A DNA stretch of 57,439 bases, taken from NCBI GenBank assembly GCA_016935015.1, contig JAFGRT010000102.1:1-57439 (forward strand). Direction: 5' to 3'. This stretch comes from Acidobacteriota bacterium. GTDB lineage: Bacteria > Acidobacteriota > JAAYUB01. Of this stretch, positions 55,017 to 57,439 are shown in pieces (positions within the stretch are counted from its first letter, which is position 1; each line of letters begins with the position of its first letter). The notes beneath the pieces are model-generated. The model was not told the origin of the DNA. It worked only from the letters and a program-made list of their open reading frames with translations, and did not search any database. Position numbers and translations under genes: made by a program.

Positions 55017-55445
55017 CTAAAATTTGAGCTCGACAGGCCGCTGGGCCTGGTGGTTGTGATTCGGGCCGGCGTACACCCGCAGTTTCTTGATCATTTGCCG
55101 ACCCATCTTGTTTTTGGGCAGCATGCCGCGGACGGCATGCTCGATGATCCGTTCCGGTCGCTGGGCCAGCAGCCGTTTGGCCTTGACTTCCTTCAGGTGG
55201 CCCAGATAACCGGTATGATGACGGTAAACCTTCTGCTCCAGCTTCCGCCCGGTCATTTCCACCTTGGCGGCGTTGATGACGATGACACTGTCACCGCAAT
55301 CCAGAAAGGGGACGTAGCTGGCCTTGTGTTTGCCGGCGAGGATGTGCGCCACCTGCGTCGCCAGCCGGCCCAGCACCATCCCTTCCGCATCCACGACGAA
55401 CCAGTTGTGGTGGATGTCCTTTTTTCGTGGCACATATGTTTTCAT
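55017..55445 (-). CDS. rplM: 50S ribosomal protein L13
   Basis: This 142-residue protein of the large subunit has NWFVVDAEGMVLGRLATQVAHILAGKHK, the GDSVIVINAAKVEMTGRK core and RGMLPKNKMGRQMIKKLRVYAG near the end. It is the first gene of the rplM-rpsI-rpsB-tsf unit. The ATG has GGAG eight bases upstream. A promoter lies about 250 bases upstream, leaving a long leader. Confidence 0.95.
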   Translation of the reverse strand: MKTYVPRKKDIHHNWFVVDAEGMVLGRLATQVAHILAGKHKASYVPFLDCGDSVIVINAAKVEMTGRKLEQKVYRHHTGYLGHLKEVKAKRLLAQRPERIIEHAVRGMLPKNKMGRQMIKKLRVYAGPNHNHQAQRPVELKF

Positions 55446-55745
55446 CCGTTCACTCCGCTGATTATTTTTCGTTGCTGATTCGTCCCGCCACAGAAACGGC
55501 GGCCGCCGAATCGGTTTTCGGTCTGTTTTCCTTCTGGAAATGGAAACAAAATGCAGATATTTCCTCTTGCCTGGATTTCAACCGTCGGATCGGTAGATGA
55601 CCCGACAGAATTTTGCACGCGTCATGTGCATTCAAAGACCGATGGAATCAAAACAAGCAATCCAGGCCGACAAATCAAACGGGAGCCAGATTTTACCGGC
55701 TGGAAACGCTTTTGTCAAATAAAAATTGCTGTTTCCGGTTGAAAA
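55446..55745 (-). other. Long leader of the ribosomal operon
   Basis: This 300-base gap holds the operon promoter (55690-55718) and an untranslated leader of about 240 bases. Such leaders often carry autoregulation sites for r-proteins, but I find no clear structure. The 63-codon + strand frame at 55551-55742 has no ribosome-binding site and is rejected. Confidence 0.5.
55690..55718 (-). promoter_or_regulatory. Strong sigma-70-type promoter of rplM-rpsI-rpsB-tsf
   Basis: On the - strand TTGACA (55718-55713) and TAAAAT (55695-55690) are spaced by exactly 17 bases. This is the best promoter match in the window. Confidence 0.75.
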
Positions 55746-56351
55746 TCAGGCGGAAGCTCCCTCAGCGCCAGGCACGGATTCGTCAGCGGACAGATCCGGA
55801 AAATCACGGTCGAGGATATCGTCGGCACGGCCGGCCCGGAGATTGGCGTAGCGGGCCAGGGTAAAGAGGTAGTCACTGAGCCGGTTGACCAGGACGGGAG
55901 TATGGGGGCCGAGATCTTCGGCGGCGGCCAGTTCCACCATGATCCGTTCCGCCCGCCGGCAGACGGTGCGGGCCACGTGCAGGCAGGCGGCCACGGGTGT
56001 CCCCCCCGGCAGGATGAATTGGGCCAGTTCCGGCAGGCGGCCCGTCAGGAGATCGATCTGCTGCTCCACATAGCGAACATGGGCGGCGCTGATGCGGGTG
56101 ACCCGGTCGGCGGCAGCGGCGGTCGGGAAAGGGGTGGCCAGGTCCGAGTTGAGAATGAAGACAAGGGTCTGCAGGCGCCGGCACAATGCTTCGATTTCGG
56201 CATCCTGGTTATACGCCCGTGCCAAGCCCAGGACGGAATTCATTTCATCCAACGTGCCATAAGTATTGACCCGTAAATGATTCTTGGTGACGCGTTCACC
56301 GGAGAACAGGCTGGTGTACCCCTTGTCGCCGGTCTTGGTGTAAATTTTCAT
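55746..56351 (-). CDS. Cob(I)alamin adenosyltransferase, PduO/MMAB type
   Basis: This 201-residue enzyme transfers adenosyl from ATP to cob(I)alamin, making coenzyme B12. It shows MKIYTKTGDKGYTSLFSG, RVNTYGTLDEMNSVLGLAR with the cob(I)alamin Arg/Glu site, and AQFILPGGTPVAACLHVARTVCRRAER. The C terminus carries NRLSDYLFTLARYAN. AAGGTG lies about five bases before the ATG at 56351. It lies downstream of peptidase T, with no B12-dependent enzyme in view. Confidence 0.9.
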   Translation of the reverse strand: MKIYTKTGDKGYTSLFSGERVTKNHLRVNTYGTLDEMNSVLGLARAYNQDAEIEALCRRLQTLVFILNSDLATPFPTAAAADRVTRISAAHVRYVEQQIDLLTGRLPELAQFILPGGTPVAACLHVARTVCRRAERIMVELAAAEDLGPHTPVLVNRLSDYLFTLARYANLRAGRADDILDRDFPDLSADESVPGAEGASA

Positions 56352-56495
56352 GGCGCACCTTCCGCGCTCTGATCTGGGCGGCATGTCGCCGGCCGCTGCA
56401 CCGTGTGTACCGCGCGCCCGATGCCTTTTTCAGATGTCGTGCCCCGGACCCGGATTCAGCGGAAATCGGCGCCGCGCATGGATCGTCCTCTTCGA

Positions 56496-57439
56496 TCAGA
56501 GGGAGCGCTCCCGCCAGATTTGAGTCAGATGCAGAATGGTCTCCACCGCTTTCTCCATCACCTTCACCACCACCCATTCGTGCTTGCTGTGAAAATTGAT
56601 CCCGCCGGCGAAGAGATTGGGTGTCGGCAGTCCCATGTAGCTCAGGCGCGCGCCGTCGGTGCCGCCCCGGATAGCACGTTGTAGCGGTTGCAGACCGCTC
56701 CGCTTGACGGCCTCGATGGCGTATTCCACCACCCATGGCTCTTCTTGCAGCTTGTAGATCATGTTACGGTAAGACTCCTTGATTTCCAGCGAAATCTCCA
56801 GGCCGGGGAAGTGTTCCCGGGTACGTTCGACCGATTCTTCCAGCCAGCCGGCTTTCTCCTTGAGTCCCTCCACCTCGAAGTCGCGCAGCAGCATAACCAC
56901 CTTGGCCTCGCTCACGTTTCCTTCCACCTGATAGGGATGGATATAGCCCTGCCGCCCAGCCGTGGTTTCCGGCAGGGCATCCCCGCGCAGGAGCCCGATG
57001 AACCAGGCGGCAGCGCGCACAGCGTTGACCATCTTGCCCTTGGCGTAGCCGGGGTGCACATCCCGGCCCCGGCAGGTGACGATGCCCGTGTCGGCACAGA
57101 AGGTCTCGTTCTCCACTTCACCGGGATAGCCGCCGTCCATGGTGTAGGCGTACCGCGCCCCGAACCTGGCCACATCGAAGTATTTGGTCCCCAGTCCGAT
57201 TTCCTCGTCGGGAGTGAAACCCACCCGGATGGTGCCGTGTTTCAGCTCGGGATGCGCGACCATGTATTCCAGGGCGGCCATGATTTCGGCGATGCCGGCC
57301 TTGTCATCGGCGCCCAGCAGCGTGGTGCCGTCGGAAGTGATGATGTCCTCACCGATGAAGTCCCGCAGCTGGGGATTGTCCACCTCGCGGATCACTTCGC
57401 CCGACTCATGGCCGAGCACGATGTCGCCGCCCTGATAAT
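56496..57439 (-). CDS. pepT: Peptidase T (tripeptidase), 5' end beyond the window
   Basis: This zinc aminotripeptidase (M20B) cleaves N-terminal residues from tripeptides in the cytoplasm. Visible are YQGGDIVLG at the window edge, LGADDKAGIAEIM, TPDEEIGLGTKYFD with the catalytic Glu, DVHPGYAKGKMVNA and RGGTDGARLSYMGLPTPNLFAGG. The frame is open to the end of the window, so about 100 N-terminal residues are missing. The C terminus is complete. The GTG at 57419 is internal and not the start. Confidence 0.92.
   Translation of the reverse strand, partial: YQGGDIVLGHESGEVIREVDNPQLRDFIGEDIITSDGTTLLGADDKAGIAEIMAALEYMVAHPELKHGTIRVGFTPDEEIGLGTKYFDVARFGARYAYTMDGGYPGEVENETFCADTGIVTCRGRDVHPGYAKGKMVNAVRAAAWFIGLLRGDALPETTAGRQGYIHPYQVEGNVSEAKVVMLLRDFEVEGLKEKAGWLEESVERTREHFPGLEISLEIKESYRNMIYKLQEEPWVVEYAIEAVKRSGLQPLQRAIRGGTDGARLSYMGLPTPNLFAGGINFHSKHEWVVVKVMEKAVETILHLTQIWRERSL

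Noticed and set aside
55551-55742. 63-codon + strand ORF in the ribosomal leader
   Set aside because: No ribosome-binding site; it lies opposite the promoter and leader of rplM.
1-57439. CRISPR arrays, tRNA or rRNA genes, insertion sequences, phage genes
   Set aside because: I scanned for repeated spacers, cloverleaf-type T-loops, rRNA-like stretches and transposase motifs and saw none. A small RNA could still be missed.

Overview
This 57.4 kb window is a GC-rich, gene-dense stretch of a bacterial chromosome. It contains about 45 protein-coding genes, one gene remnant and several regulatory sites. I see no rRNA, tRNA, CRISPR array, transposase or integrase. An OmpA-type lipoprotein, many signal-peptide proteins, an LpxH-like phosphoesterase and a kinase with a periplasmic TonB-like tail point to a diderm (Gram-negative) host. 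Dockerin tails, propeller proteins, a four-helix-bundle (S23-type) protein and a remnant of a MacB-type permease would fit Acidobacteriota or a neighbouring uncultured phylum. That placement is an inference with low confidence.

Left part (82-14962, + strand). Four tightly packed genes encode a family-21 glycosyltransferase, a GT28/MGDG-synthase-like glycosyltransferase, an LpxH-like phosphoesterase and a HAD phosphatase, which looks like a glycolipid pathway. Next come a secreted protein with about 15 helical repeats ending in a caspase-like His/Cys domain, a 1640-residue propeller/FG-GAP secreted protein, a Ser/Thr kinase fused through a membrane helix to a TonB-C-like domain, and an OmpA-like lipoprotein whose start overlaps the kinase stop.

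Middle-left (14979-22595, - strand). A small DUF3311-like protein, a sodium:solute symporter and an M20 amidohydrolase form an operon. Upstream lie homoserine dehydrogenase and a pair of secreted M16 peptidases, one lacking its zinc motif, with a clear promoter in front of the pair.

Middle (22928-41677). This accessory-like stretch has a secreted alpha/beta hydrolase with a dockerin tail, a sugar-isomerase-like protein, a SlyD-like isomerase, a copper ATPase with its chaperone, an ABC-permease remnant, a four-helix-bundle protein, a CPBP membrane protein and a PlsC-GNAT acyltransferase fusion resembling ornithine-lipid synthases. It continues with an SLC13 permease, a dockerin-tailed serine hydrolase, an unknown protein with a pseudopilin-like tail, a hybrid histidine kinase and a class II glycerate kinase.

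Right part (41821-57439). A promoter precedes a second small-membrane-protein/symporter pair followed by hydantoinase/oxoprolinase A and B. Then come a DUF4870 protein, YraN, an alkaline-phosphatase-superfamily enzyme, a Nudix hydrolase, a tyrosine phosphatase, an unknown membrane protein, a GlmU-like protein with a ruined uridyltransferase half and a TPR protein. The ribosomal operon rplM-rpsI-rpsB-tsf follows, with a good promoter and terminator. The window ends with a PduO-type cobalamin adenosyltransferase and a peptidase T gene cut by the window edge.

The most interesting items are the solenoid/caspase-like secreted protein, the kinase-TonB fusion with its OmpA partner, the glycolipid cluster, the PlsC-GNAT fusion with an internal ribosome-binding site, and the degenerate GlmU.
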